From M50B103 sp041667565 (GTDB lineage Bacteria; Fidelibacterota; Fidelibacteria; Fidelibacterales; Fidelibacteraceae), in assembly GCA_964572745.1 (NCBI GenBank), contig CAZNFT010000006.1, positions 1 to 61,584 on the forward strand: 61,584 nucleotides of DNA, in the 5' to 3' direction. The notes under the pieces were generated by a model that saw only the letters and a list, made by a program, of their open reading frames with translations, was not told the origin of the DNA and made no database searches. Shown piece by piece: positions 8,236-17,665 of this stretch; positions within the stretch are counted from its first letter, which is position 1, and each line of letters begins with the position of its first letter. Position numbers and translations under genes: made by a program.

Positions 8236-8994
8236 TTAGCTTATCACTAAAAGTTTTCTCACCAATTCCACATAGTTTTCTGGTTTGAGCTGATCTGCTC
8301 TTTTTCCCCAGTCGATCTTATCTTCCAGATCAGGTGAATAATAATGTTTTAGACTATTCTTCAATGTCTTGCGTCGCTGGTTAAAGGCGGTCTGGACTAC
8401 CTTGATGAAGAGCTCATCATCAATTTCCAAATCTACAAGATCGAGCTTTATACTTGCAGACATCACCTTAGGTGGCGGAAAAAAGACTGAAGGTGGGATA
8501 GTAAATAATAATTCAGCTTTTGCAAAAGTTTGAGCCAAAACCGCTAAGATCCCGTAAGCACTATCACCCGGCTTTGCTATGAGCTTATCAGCAAATTCTT
8601 TCTGCACCATAAAAACGACAGTCTTAATACCTTTGCGGTGTTTAAAGACTTTATATAAAAGCGAGCGAGATACATTGTAAGGGATATTGCCTATCAATTT
8701 ATCGACGGGTAAAAAAACAGACCAATCTATCTTAACGGCATTCGCTTCTATACATGTAAAATTTTCCCGCTCTTTTGCAATGTCTTGCCAGTATTTTGCC
8801 AAAGCTGTATCAAGTTCCAGAGAGGTCAGATCGCAATCGTATTTTAATAATTCATGAGTGAGAGCGCCCCTGCCCGGACCAATTTCTAAAAGTTTCTCAC
8901 CTTCTAAAAGTTCAAAGGAAGAGATAATCTTAGTGATCATATTTTTATCGCTAAGAAAATGTTGCCCGAGAGATTTTTTGGGACGATGGTTCAT
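8236..8994 (-). CDS. ksgA: 16S rRNA dimethyladenosine transferase (RsmA/KsgA)
   Basis: S-adenosylmethionine-dependent enzyme that dimethylates the two adjacent adenines near the 3' end of 16S rRNA during small-subunit assembly. The 252-residue length is normal. The N-terminus PKKSLGQHFLSDKN is diagnostic, LLEIGPGRGALT is the SAM-binding motif I, and KLIGNIPYNVSRSLL carries the catalytic NIPY motif. The C-terminal helical domain has the conserved AFNQRRKTLKNSL. It is the last gene of a minus-strand group adk-metG-tatD-ksgA, 157 bases after tatD, with a palindromic element in that gap. No ribosome site is evident before the ATG. Confidence 0.97.
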   Translation of the reverse strand: MNHRPKKSLGQHFLSDKNMITKIISSFELLEGEKLLEIGPGRGALTHELLKYDCDLTSLELDTALAKYWQDIAKERENFTCIEANAVKIDWSVFLPVDKLIGNIPYNVSRSLLYKVFKHRKGIKTVVFMVQKEFADKLIAKPGDSAYGILAVLAQTFAKAELLFTIPPSVFFPPPKVMSASIKLDLVDLEIDDELFIKVVQTAFNQRRKTLKNSLKHYYSPDLEDKIDWGKRADQLKPENYVELVRKLLVIS

Positions 8995-9082
8995 GATAAA
9001 TGTCGGTAGTCAATGGTCAAGAGTTGAGCTTAGTGCTCATATCTCATCACGCATCACTTCTCCATGAGATATCGTTGAGATC

Positions 9083-9127
9083 GCCCTGCGGGCCCCTTCG
9101 GGCTGAACAAATTTCCAAAGGAAATTT
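9083..9127. repeat. Paired intergenic palindromes between tatD and ksgA
   Basis: The gap holds GCCC-TGC-GGGC and an overlapping GGGCCCCTTCGGGC, then a perfect hairpin AAATTTCC-AAA-GGAAATTT (9109-9127), followed by ATCAGGATGACG. The AGGATGAC end also closes the 230-bp repeats at 31808 and 34119, so this looks like a member of a dispersed, hairpin-rich repeat class. Confidence 0.6.
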
Positions 9128-9151
9128 ATCAGGATGACGCAACGAGTTATA

Positions 9152-9904
9152 TTAAATATTAAAAAACACCTTCGCAGTATTCGTTGTAATTCTTGCAATC
9201 TCATCTAATGAGACATTAAAAATATCTCCATACGCTCTTGCAACTTCTACAACATAGGCCGGTTCATTTTGTTTACCACGATATGGAATTGGTGCCATCC
9301 AGGGACAATCGGTTTCGATCATAAGTTTTTCAAGCGGAAGTTGTGATACCAATTCTTTAACCTGTTTTGCAAAGGTCACAACACCGGTAAATGATATCAA
9401 AGCTCCCTGCGCCAGAACTTTCTTGGCAAAAGCCTCATCTGAACCAAAACAATGGAATTGAGCATGGAAATAATCAACTGCGTCGAGTATGCTAAAAGTA
9501 TCCTCATCGGCTGAGCGATTATGAATGATTATAGGATAATTTTTATCTTTAGCTAACTCAGCTTGTCCTTGAAATATTTTCTTTTGGATATCAGAAGGCG
9601 CATAATCACGAAAATAGTCTAAGCCTATTTCCCCTACTGCAACCACTTTAGGATGCTGAAGCAATTCTTCGAGAATTTTCAAATAATCTTTGGGCGCTTT
9701 TACACTATCGTGAGGATGAATACCGACAGCCGCATAAAGGCCATTGTATTTATCTGCCAATTTAAGAGCCTTTTCCGACGTTTCTATGTCAATGGCAGGA
9801 ATGATCATTTGCTCCACGCCTATTTCCCTGGCTCTATCAATATAGGGCTTAACATCCTGATAAAAAGGATCCAGATTAAGATGTGCGTGGGTATCAATGT
9901 ACAT
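9152..9904 (-). CDS. tatD: TatD-family metal-dependent deoxyribonuclease
   Basis: Cytoplasmic amidohydrolase-fold hydrolase of 250 residues, implicated in DNA 3'-end processing. Metal ligands are visible in order: YIDTHAHLN (HxH), VGEIGLDYFRD (Glu), PIIIHNRSADED (His), FHCFGSDEAFA (His) and MIETDCPWMAP (Asp). The start ATG overlaps the metG stop by one base (TAATG), so the two are translationally coupled; this metG-tatD-ksgA order is common in bacteria. Confidence 0.93.
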   Translation of the reverse strand: MYIDTHAHLNLDPFYQDVKPYIDRAREIGVEQMIIPAIDIETSEKALKLADKYNGLYAAVGIHPHDSVKAPKDYLKILEELLQHPKVVAVGEIGLDYFRDYAPSDIQKKIFQGQAELAKDKNYPIIIHNRSADEDTFSILDAVDYFHAQFHCFGSDEAFAKKVLAQGALISFTGVVTFAKQVKELVSQLPLEKLMIETDCPWMAPIPYRGKQNEPAYVVEVARAYGDIFNVSLDEIARITTNTAKVFFNI

Positions 9905-11433
9905 TACATGCTTTCAAGTTGTTTCATATCAAAGCGTGGAAAAAGTGCTTTCATTTCACCTAATTCCGTGCCGGTTTTCAGCTCATTCCATGCCATCAAA
10001 TCTCCGGCAGTATCGCCATTATTCAACATGGAGAAGAATTCTGTCATCTTTTCCGGAAGCAAGGGATATAACAAAGAAGCAGAAAAGCGCAGACTGGCAA
10101 GCGCCGTATATAAAACTCTTCCTGCTCCATCCAGATCTGTTTTTGCTAATTTCCAGGGTTCTGTTTTTTCTAGATAACGGTTAATTGATGTCACATAGGA
10201 AATGACTTCTGAAGCGATGCCGTTAATATTGATATCATCTAACAATTCCATGACTTTGCTTTGGCATTTTTCAGCATTTTCTTCCATGATCTTTTCATCT
10301 TCGCCTGGTTTTCCGGGCGCAGGGACTTTGGAATCGTAATATTTTTTGATCAGCTTAAAAATCCTGTTGACAAGATTACCGAAATCATTGGCCAGATCAG
10401 AATTATAGGTCTGATAAAATCTTTCTTTAGAAAAATCAGAATCGCTGAATAAAGGGCCTTCTTTAGCCATAAAATAGCGATAGACATCTTTGCCTACATT
10501 ATCACAATGCATCTGAATGGTCTCCAGATCAATGAAGTTGCCCAAAGATTTACTCATTTTCTGACCTTCGGCTGTCCACCAACCGTGAGCAAAGATCGTC
10601 TTAGGAAGCTCGATCTCAGATGCCATTAACATAGTCGGCCAATAAACGCAATGAGTTGTGAGAATATCTTTTCCGATCAGATGCACGGCCGGCCATGTTT
10701 TTTTAAAGCGTTCATTATCAGAAAGATATCCGGAAGCGGTTATATAATTCAGTAAAGCGTCAAACCATACGTATGTAACATAATCTTCATCGAAGGGTAA
10801 TTCTATGCCCCAGGATAAGCGTTCTTTAGGACGAGAAATACAAAGGTCTTTGAGATCCTCTTTCAAGAAACCCAATATCTCATTCTTGCGATTTGCAGGT
10901 TTAATAAAATCGGGGTTTTCTTTGATATACTCTATCAATCGATCTTGGTATTTGCTCATCTTAAAATAATAATTAGTTTCAGAGATTTTACGAACATCTC
11001 GATATGTGCCTTCTTCGTAGTCTTTTTGAGTGATAAATAGCTCATCAGCAACCGAATACCAGCCTTCGTAGGTGTCCTTATAAATCTCGCCTTTATCATA
11101 AAGCTTCTGCAAAACATGGGTCACTACATGAACATGGCGATCTTCGGTTGTGCGAATAAAATCATCGAAAGATAAATTAAAATATGACCATAATTCACGG
11201 AAACGAGTTGCGTATATATCACAATGTTCTTTGGGGGACATATTGTTTTTTTCCGCTGCCTGCTGAACTTTTTGACCATGTTCATCGGTGCCGGTTAAAA
11301 AGAAGACATCATCACCTTTCATGCGATGATACATTGCCAGCATATCAGCAATAAGTGTGGTGTAGGCCGATCCGATATGTGGCCTATCGTTAACATAATA
11401 TAGTGGTGTTGTTACATAAAAAGAGTTATTCAT
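9904..11433 (-). CDS. metG: Methionyl-tRNA synthetase, short form
   Basis: Class I synthetase charging tRNA-Met. The ATP-binding HIGH-type motif is RPHIGSAYTTLIADM near residue 19, followed by FFLTGTDEHGQKVQQAA; the KMSKS loop is EGQKMSKSLGNFID near residue 300. The tRNA-binding helical domain follows with NSDLANDFGNLVNRIFKLIK. At 509 residues it lacks the C-terminal EMAP-II/Trbp111 dimerisation domain of longer enzymes. In the connective peptide I see no CXXC zinc knuckle pair, so it resembles the zinc-free class. It is coupled to tatD and follows adk by about 80 bases. Confidence 0.96.
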   Translation of the reverse strand: MNNSFYVTTPLYYVNDRPHIGSAYTTLIADMLAMYHRMKGDDVFFLTGTDEHGQKVQQAAEKNNMSPKEHCDIYATRFRELWSYFNLSFDDFIRTTEDRHVHVVTHVLQKLYDKGEIYKDTYEGWYSVADELFITQKDYEEGTYRDVRKISETNYYFKMSKYQDRLIEYIKENPDFIKPANRKNEILGFLKEDLKDLCISRPKERLSWGIELPFDEDYVTYVWFDALLNYITASGYLSDNERFKKTWPAVHLIGKDILTTHCVYWPTMLMASEIELPKTIFAHGWWTAEGQKMSKSLGNFIDLETIQMHCDNVGKDVYRYFMAKEGPLFSDSDFSKERFYQTYNSDLANDFGNLVNRIFKLIKKYYDSKVPAPGKPGEDEKIMEENAEKCQSKVMELLDDININGIASEVISYVTSINRYLEKTEPWKLAKTDLDGAGRVLYTALASLRFSASLLYPLLPEKMTEFFSMLNNGDTAGDLMAWNELKTGTELGEMKALFPRFDMKQLESM

Positions 11434-11480
11434 AGTATTTCTGTGCTTTCGTTGTCGTTAAACAGCTATAAAGCTTAGTG

Positions 11481-11516
11481 CTTAGAAGCTTAGAAGCTTA
11501 GAAGCTTAGAAGCTTA
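11481..11516. repeat. 9-bp CTTAGAAGC tandem repeat
   Basis: Four copies of CTTAGAAGC lie between metG and adk. The last copy includes the TAA stop of adk. The repeat has an embedded HindIII-like palindrome, AAGCTT, in each unit. No function is evident. Confidence 0.8.
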
Positions 11517-12170
11517 ATCTAAGTCCTTTTCGTTAAATAAAGTAATGATACGACCAGAGATCTCTTCTAGCTGACCAAGTCCGTCAATTTTTTCAAGTTG
11601 ACCTTTTTCATCGAAATATTTTATCAAAGGTTCGGTATTGCTTTTATAAACTTCCATGCGATTCAAAATAGTCTCGCGTTTATCATCATCACGCTGATAC
11701 AAATCGCCACCACAATTTGGACAAACAGCATTATCCGGCTTTCCATTCGGATAACCTACTGTTGTAGAACATTCAATACAGGTCCAGCGAGAAGAGAGGC
11801 GACGAATCAATTCTTCTTGGGGAACATCGATCAATAGTGCCATAGAAAGCTCAACCCCTTGTTTTTTCAGCATTTTACTGAGAGCCTCAGCCTGAGGTAC
11901 CGTGCGTGGGAAACCATCAAGAATATAGCCTTGTTCTTTTTCTTCAAAATCAGCTGTAATCTTATCAAGAATATTGATCATGACAGAATCAGGGACTAAT
12001 TCGCCTTTATCCATATAAGACTTTGCTTCTTTACCAAGATCCGTATTATTCTTGATCTCATTTCGCAAAAGATCACCGGTGGAAAGTTTAACAACATTAT
12101 ATTTTTCTTTTAAAACATCAGCCTGGGTTCCCTTACCTGAACCCGGACCACCTAATAGTACTAATCGCAT
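11514..12170 (-). CDS. adk: Adenylate kinase with zinc-binding lid
   Basis: Phosphotransferase interconverting ATP + AMP and two ADP. The P-loop is LGGPGSGKGTQADVL at the N-terminus, KLSTGDLLR follows in the AMP-binding region, and GYILDGFPRTVPQAEAL is the family signature. The lid contains CIECSTTVG and CPNCGGDLY, two CXXC pairs that bind zinc, as in Gram-positive and thermophile long-form enzymes; then RDDDKRETILNRMEVY. Length 218 is normal for the long form. It heads the adk-metG-tatD-ksgA group. Confidence 0.97.
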   Translation of the reverse strand: MRLVLLGGPGSGKGTQADVLKEKYNVVKLSTGDLLRNEIKNNTDLGKEAKSYMDKGELVPDSVMINILDKITADFEEKEQGYILDGFPRTVPQAEALSKMLKKQGVELSMALLIDVPQEELIRRLSSRWTCIECSTTVGYPNGKPDNAVCPNCGGDLYQRDDDKRETILNRMEVYKSNTEPLIKYFDEKGQLEKIDGLGQLEEISGRIITLFNEKDLD

Positions 12171-12264
12171 TATTTTTCCTTATTTTATTATCGACAATTT
12201 CAAGTCCTAATTTAATATAGCAAAGACAGTTATAAAAGCATTAAAGAAAGCGGATTTTTTTATT

Positions 12265-12670
12265 CGACAGGATGACGGGAATAAGTTATAGACAGGATCA
12301 CAGGATATCCTGGATTGTTTTTTTTAGACGGGATTACAGGATGACTTAGATTGTTTTAGGCAAAATAACGGGAATAAGTTATAGACAGGATCACAGGATA
12401 TTCTGGATTGTTTTTTTTAGACGGGATTACAGGATGACTTAGATTGTTTTAGACAAAATAACGGGAATAAGTTATAGACAGGATCACAGGATATTCTGGA
12501 TTGTTGTTTTAGACGGGATTACAGGATGACTTAGATTGTTTTAGACAAAATAACGGGAATAAGTTATAGACAGGATCACAGGATATTCTGGATTGTTGTT
12601 TTAGACGGGATTACAGGATGACTTGGATTGCTTTAGGCAAAATAACGGGAATAAGTTATAGACAGGATCA
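12265..12670. repeat. 92/93-bp tandem repeat array with GACAGGATNACAGGAT core
   Basis: Copies of a unit beginning GGGAATAAGTTATAGACAGG start at 12277, 12370, 12463, 12555 and (partial) 12647, so the period is 93 then 92. Each unit has GACAGGATCACAGGATAT followed by GACGGGATTACAGGATGAC. The array fills most of the 670-base gene-free region between adk and the CapA-like gene. It is followed by CCCTTCTACGCCCCG, a phrase that also follows the array at 31484, and by a short TTTTGCC repeat near 12775-12803. I see no gene in the region. Confidence 0.9.
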
Positions 12671-12839
12671 CCCTTCTACGCCCCGTCAATACTTGTCTTA
12701 CACCTTCGCTCTTGCAGAGCTTCGAAGAGCAGGCTTTGACCTTATTACCTTAATACCTAATTAATCCCCCTTTTTACTTTTGCCTTTTGCCTTTTGCCTT
12801 TTATTGCTATATTTCCACGATTGAAGGGAATAAACATTA

Positions 12840-13886
12840 ATGAAAAAACTTTACAAGTTAATACTCGTATTTTTAGTATCTAGCTCTCACATCTTTGCTG
12901 TATCAGCTCAGGAAATTTCTATTGTGGCCGTAGGCGATATGATGTTGGGAACTTCTTTCCCCGATTCCAGCAATTTATCCCCTAAACCGGAAAAATTATT
13001 ATCCCGTGTCGATCATATCATCTCTTCTGCCGATGCGGCTTTTGCAAATTTAGAGGGTTGTCTAATGGATTCGGGTGGCACGCCCAAGGATTGCTGGGGA
13101 AAAACCGATAGATGTTTTATTTTCCGTATGCCGGAGCACTATGTTAACTATATCTTAGATGCAGGTTTCGATGGTATTTCACTGGCAAATAACCATGCAC
13201 GCGATATGGGTTACGAGGCTTACCGTCGCTCCCAGTTTGTTTGTGATTCAGTCGGATTGGCACATGCCGGTATTTTTGATGCGCCTTCTACCATCATTGA
13301 AAGAAATGGTTGGCTCATCGGTTTTGCTGCATTTTCACCTCATTGGGCAACAGCAAGAATGTATGAATACGACAAAGTGACAAAAATCATTTCCGATTTA
13401 AAAGATAGCTGTGATATCGTCGTCGCAATGTTTCATGCCGGCGGTGAAGGCGAGGACTATGCACACACACCACGAGAAAACGAGATATACAAAGGTACTA
13501 ACAGAGGAAATGTTTATAAATTCTCTCATACTGCCATTGATGCAGGTGCTGATCTGGTCGTCGGTAGCGGACCACATGTCACGCGTGCTGTAGAACTCTA
13601 TAAAAATAGACTTATCGCCTACAGTTTAGGGAATTTTTGCACATATAAAAGATTCAATCTCAGTGGTCCCCGCGGATATGCGCCAATTTTAAAGGTTTTC
13701 ATGCATCCGGATGGTAAATTTAAGTATGCGCGTGTCCATTCTATAGAACAAAGGTGGCCGGGTGTCCCCTTTCTTGATGAAGAAAATAAAGCTCTTAAAG
13801 ATATACAACAATTAACCCGAGAAGATTTTCCTGAAATGGATTCGGTTCTTGTTATCGATGACGCAGGTTATATCAAAAAACGCTAA
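12840..13886 (+). CDS. CapA-family exported metallophosphatase-like protein
   Basis: Periplasmic or envelope protein of 348 residues with a signal peptide ending near VSAQ. It shows the CapA/PgsA fold: SIVAVGDMMLGTSFPD (first metal site), FANLEGCL, GISLANNHARDMGYEA, VVAMFHAGGEG, and GADLVVGSGPHVTRAVELY followed by LIAYSLGNF. In Bacillus the family is tied to poly-gamma-glutamate export and anchoring, but many members have unknown substrates. It begins a three-gene plus-strand group, with the DUF819 gene nine bases downstream. The role in surface polymer metabolism is inference supported by the C5-epimerase-like third gene. Confidence 0.88.
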   Translation: MKKLYKLILVFLVSSSHIFAVSAQEISIVAVGDMMLGTSFPDSSNLSPKPEKLLSRVDHIISSADAAFANLEGCLMDSGGTPKDCWGKTDRCFIFRMPEHYVNYILDAGFDGISLANNHARDMGYEAYRRSQFVCDSVGLAHAGIFDAPSTIIERNGWLIGFAAFSPHWATARMYEYDKVTKIISDLKDSCDIVVAMFHAGGEGEDYAHTPRENEIYKGTNRGNVYKFSHTAIDAGADLVVGSGPHVTRAVELYKNRLIAYSLGNFCTYKRFNLSGPRGYAPILKVFMHPDGKFKYARVHSIEQRWPGVPFLDEENKALKDIQQLTREDFPEMDSVLVIDDAGYIKKR

Positions 13887-13895
13887 AGGAATTTT

Positions 13896-15077
13896 ATGAG
13901 TAATGCACTTATTACGGACCAATTTGGACTACTTGCCGTTCTAATGGTGATCCCTGCGGTCATTTACACTATTAATAATCATACGGCCTGGGGCAAAAAA
14001 TTCTTTGGCATCGTTCCGCCACTGGTTTTTGCTTACTTTATCCCAACTATTCTGACTTCTTTGGGCCTTATTCCGGATAGCGCTCCTATTTATTCCCAGA
14101 TCAAAACTTTTGTTCTACCCGCTTCTTTGCTTTTGCTCACGCTTGCCATTGATATAAAAGGTATTTTAAAACTCGGTAGTAAAGCGCTAATCATGTTCTT
14201 GACAGGAACTCTGGGTATTGTTATTGGTGGCCCTATTTCTTTGCTTATTTTCAAGAATGCTCTGCCACCCGAGATCTGGAAAGGGATGGCAGCTTTGGCC
14301 GGTTCCTGGATTGGTGGCGGCGCTAACTTTATTGCCATAGGACAATCTGTAGGAACCGCTGAATCCATGCTGGGCATTATGGTCATTGTCGATGTCCTAG
14401 CTGCAAATCTTCTTACGGGAATACTTTTCTTTCTTGCGGGTCGTTCAGACAAGATCGATGCGCGCTTAGGTGCAGATAATTCAGCTATCAAAGAATTGCA
14501 AGAAAAAGTCGTTTTATTCCAAAAAAGAACCACACGAGTTACTACAGCTACCGATTATTTTGTCATGCTGGCATTGGCTTTTGGGTTTTCATATCTCGCC
14601 TATATATTGGGAAATGCTTTACCCGAGATCGGTGATATTATTTCTCACTCCACCTGGAAAGTTATCTTAATCACGACTGTTGGAGTCGGCTTGTCCTTTA
14701 CTCCTATCAAGAATTACGAAGGCGCAGGAGCTTCTAAACTTGGTACGGTAATGTTATACCTCCTGATCGGTGTTATCGGCGCTTCTGCTAACTTAAAAGC
14801 CGTTCTGGAGTATCCTGCTCTCTTTGCTATGGGACTTACCTGGTTGGCTATTCACCTGCTCATTCTCTTTGTTGTAATGAAACTCATAAAAGCTCCTTTA
14901 TTTTTCATGGCAGTGGGTTCTCAGGCCAATGTTGGTGGTGCCGCTTCTGCTCCTATTGTAGCATCTGCGTTTCACCCGGCACTTGCTTCTGTTGGTGTTA
15001 TGCTGGGTATTGCCGGCTATGTGCTTGGTACTTACGCTGCTTTACTCTGCGCAAAATTATTATTGCTTGTCTCTTAA
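13896..15077 (+). CDS. DUF819-family integral membrane protein
   Basis: Polytopic membrane protein of 393 residues with about 10-12 helices, resembling the YjcL/DUF819 family. Characteristic parts are an N-terminal FGLLAVLMVIPAVIY, the pore-like stretch AALAGSWIGGGANFIAIGQ, and a C-terminal repeat of the same theme, VGSQANVGGAASAPIVASAF. This internal pseudo-symmetry suggests a secondary transporter, but no member has a firm substrate. SD AAAGGA lies five bases upstream of the ATG. It is sandwiched between the CapA-like and epimerase-like genes, so co-expression is likely. Confidence 0.85.
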   Translation: MSNALITDQFGLLAVLMVIPAVIYTINNHTAWGKKFFGIVPPLVFAYFIPTILTSLGLIPDSAPIYSQIKTFVLPASLLLLTLAIDIKGILKLGSKALIMFLTGTLGIVIGGPISLLIFKNALPPEIWKGMAALAGSWIGGGANFIAIGQSVGTAESMLGIMVIVDVLAANLLTGILFFLAGRSDKIDARLGADNSAIKELQEKVVLFQKRTTRVTTATDYFVMLALAFGFSYLAYILGNALPEIGDIISHSTWKVILITTVGVGLSFTPIKNYEGAGASKLGTVMLYLLIGVIGASANLKAVLEYPALFAMGLTWLAIHLLILFVVMKLIKAPLFFMAVGSQANVGGAASAPIVASAFHPALASVGVMLGIAGYVLGTYAALLCAKLLLLVS

Positions 15078-15086
15078 AAGGAAAAA

Positions 15087-16082
15087 ATGGCTGTCAAAAA
15101 ATACATCTTTATGTTCAAGAAATTCCGGGCTGATCTTCGTCGTCCCAAGAAGGCTTTTGAGCTCAGCAACGATCTGCATTCTCAGAAATTAGCTGAATAT
15201 TATTTCTTGTTCAAAGAAAAACGTATTGCAGGCGGAAAAGATCAGGCTCTGATCTCAAAATTCGATGATAATGGTATTCCCATCAATAAAACCTATATTG
15301 ATGTTAAAGATAAGGATTATGTTTACTTCCCTATTTCTATCGGTCAAATGGGACTTTCCGTTTATCATACTTTTCTTGAAACACAGGATGATGTCGATAA
15401 AAATAGATTCCTGAACTTCGCTGACTGGTTTTTGAAAAATGCGGACAAGGATGAAAAATTGGGATTCAGGTGGCTAACAGATGTATCACTTCCTGCTTAT
15501 AAGAATCCCGGTCCCTGGCAATCGGCTTTCTCACAAGCACGAGCTATGTCCATTCTTTTGCGTGCATATCAATTGACAAATAATGAAAACTATGCTTATG
15601 CAGCAAAAGAAGCTTTGAAGTCTTTTTTGATCCCTGTCAGTGAAGGTGGTGTAACATCTTTTACTGACTACGGTCCTTTTTACGAAGAATATACAGCAGA
15701 AATTCCAACCTTGGTACTCAACGGCATGATCTTTGCCCTCTGCGGTGTTTATGATCTTGTCAGGGTTTTTCCCAAGCTCAAAGAGGCACGCAAAGTCTTT
15801 GATGATGGCATTACTTGTCTGGAAAGGATATTGCCCGAATTCGATATGGGTTTCTGGACTAAATATGATCTTTGTAATGCGGATTGGTATCCCAAAGTCA
15901 ATCCTGCTACTATCGGATATCAGCGATTGCATGCAACACAACTGGAATTATTGTATAAAATTAGCAAAAAAGAGACTTTCAAGTCCTATGCCAAAAAATT
16001 CCGTAAACAAGATAGATTTATCAATGCCATAAAAATGTATAAAATCAAGTTTGGAGCATTGAAAAAAATAGGAAGACTATAA
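15087..16082 (+). CDS. D-glucuronyl C5-epimerase-like protein
   Basis: Protein of 331 residues matching the C-terminal catalytic domain of D-glucuronyl C5-epimerases, an all-alpha toroid. Telling stretches are WQSAFSQARAMSILLRAYQ, a tyrosine-rich FTDYGPFYEEYTAE, and the terminal FWTKYDLCN followed by GYQRLHATQLELLY. Family enzymes convert glucuronic to iduronic acid in polymers. I see no signal peptide, so the substrate would be a cytoplasmic intermediate or a membrane-attached glycan reached another way. It is third in the CapA-DUF819 group, nine bases after the preceding stop, with AAAAGGA as ribosome site. Confidence 0.8.
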   Translation: MAVKKYIFMFKKFRADLRRPKKAFELSNDLHSQKLAEYYFLFKEKRIAGGKDQALISKFDDNGIPINKTYIDVKDKDYVYFPISIGQMGLSVYHTFLETQDDVDKNRFLNFADWFLKNADKDEKLGFRWLTDVSLPAYKNPGPWQSAFSQARAMSILLRAYQLTNNENYAYAAKEALKSFLIPVSEGGVTSFTDYGPFYEEYTAEIPTLVLNGMIFALCGVYDLVRVFPKLKEARKVFDDGITCLERILPEFDMGFWTKYDLCNADWYPKVNPATIGYQRLHATQLELLYKISKKETFKSYAKKFRKQDRFINAIKMYKIKFGALKKIGRL

Positions 16083-16261
16083 AGCGAGAGATATTATTAA
16101 ACTTTTATCTCGGCTTAGCCACGATATTTTGGGCTTGTCAGCCAGTTACAATAATATTTGGCAGCTCATCTTACCAACGACAATCCAAGATTACATCACA
16201 AGAAAAAATTTCTCTTCCCAAGGGTTAAAAAAGCCATATCCATCAAGCATCAGCTATAGTT

Positions 16262-17653
16262 TTAACTTAATTCCACTACTTCTTCGTAAGTCGGTATATG
16301 TGTATTCCAGCCCAATTGATCATCGATCATTGTTTTAAGACTTTCTGATGATTCCAGTTCGCCGTGGACAATAAAGGTCCGGCGTGGTGCTTTTTTAAAA
16401 TCTTTTAACCAGGCAAGGATCTCGGAATAATCGGAATGTGCCGAAAAGTCGGAAATTGTTTCAATACCGGCTGCAGATTTTATCTGTTTTCCATGAATTT
16501 TGATCTTGTCATTACCTCGCTGTAATGCTCGTCCACGAGTACCTTCTGCTTGATAACCAACAAATATAATAGAGTTCTTTTTTAAAGGAAGTCTGTGTAT
16601 TAAATGGTGCAAAATTCGTCCGCCTGTCAACATACCCGATGCCGAAATGATAATGGCCGGATTTTCTTGGGCATTGATGCGTTTGGAAGCATCGACACTT
16701 TGAGTAAATTCTGTTTTATGTGTCAATAATACATCTATGCCTTTTTTTCTCAGTGCCATGGCTTCTTTATCATAGATTTCGGTATGACTTGAATAGAGTT
16801 TGCTTGCCTTGATAGCCATGGGACTATCGACATAAACCGGTAGAACGGGGATCATTCCCTCTGTTTCCAGTTCACGCAAATTATAAAGAAGTTCCTGTGT
16901 ACGCCCCACAGCAAAAGCAGGGATCACAACAGTTCCTTGTCTTGCAATGGTCTCATTAATAATGCGTGCTAATTCAATTTTTGGATCTCCTTCTTCGTGC
17001 AAACGATCTCCATAAGTAGATTCTATTAATAAATAATCAGCATCTTCTACCACTGCAGGATTTTTCAGTATGGGTCGATCATATCTACCCAAATCACCCG
17101 AAAACACTATCTTTTTTTCCTCATCGCCTTCTTGCCAGCGCCCGATTACAAATGATGAGCCAAGTATATGTCCTGCATCTCTAAAGCTCATTAAAACATT
17201 ATCTGTAGGTCGAAAAGGAGTTTCGTAAGGTATTCCGTGTAAGAGTGATATTGTTTTTTTAGCATCTGCAGTAGAATAAAGTGGCAATGCGGGTTTGTGT
17301 TTTGTGTGCCCTTTTTTATTGGCATATTTTGCATCCTCTTCCTGTAAATGAGCGGAATCAAGTAGCATGATATGTAGTAGGTCTCGAGTTGCTTCCGTGC
17401 AGTAAATAGCTTTATTATACCCTTGTTTTACCAAACGAGGCAAATATCCCGTATGATCTATATGTGCATGAGTCAGTACAATGGCATCCAAAGCTGAAAT
17501 ATCTATATTGAGAGGAGCCCAGTTTCTTAAACGTAATTCCTTTAAACCTTGAAATAACCCACAATCCACCATGATATTGGAATTTTCATGAGAAAACACA
17601 TACTTCGAGCCGGTTACGGTCCCGGTCGCACCTAAAAATTGTAACTTAGCCAT
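16262..17653 (-). CDS. Beta-CASP metallo-beta-lactamase-fold hydrolase (RNase-like)
   Basis: Cytoplasmic hydrolase of 463 residues with an N-terminal metallo-beta-lactamase core: LTHAHIDHTGYLPRL (HxHxDH), AGHILGSSFV (His), and FSGDLGRYDRPILK (Asp). The beta-CASP insertion follows with VVIPAFAVGRTQELLY, and the C-terminal motifs are ISASGMLTGGRILHHL, ISDFSAHSDYSEIL and IVHGELESSE, the RNA-metabolising specificity pattern. Homologues are predicted endo- or exoribonucleases. It lies 12 bases after the SGNH-like gene at the end of the long minus-strand block. Confidence 0.92.
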   Translation of the reverse strand: MAKLQFLGATGTVTGSKYVFSHENSNIMVDCGLFQGLKELRLRNWAPLNIDISALDAIVLTHAHIDHTGYLPRLVKQGYNKAIYCTEATRDLLHIMLLDSAHLQEEDAKYANKKGHTKHKPALPLYSTADAKKTISLLHGIPYETPFRPTDNVLMSFRDAGHILGSSFVIGRWQEGDEEKKIVFSGDLGRYDRPILKNPAVVEDADYLLIESTYGDRLHEEGDPKIELARIINETIARQGTVVIPAFAVGRTQELLYNLRELETEGMIPVLPVYVDSPMAIKASKLYSSHTEIYDKEAMALRKKGIDVLLTHKTEFTQSVDASKRINAQENPAIIISASGMLTGGRILHHLIHRLPLKKNSIIFVGYQAEGTRGRALQRGNDKIKIHGKQIKSAAGIETISDFSAHSDYSEILAWLKDFKKAPRRTFIVHGELESSESLKTMIDDQLGWNTHIPTYEEVVELS

Positions 17654-17665
17654 GTTTAGTCCTTA

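Noticed and set aside
9653..10184. Plus-strand open frames opposite tatD and metG
   Set aside because: They mirror strongly conserved genes on the minus strand, lack ribosome sites and match no family.
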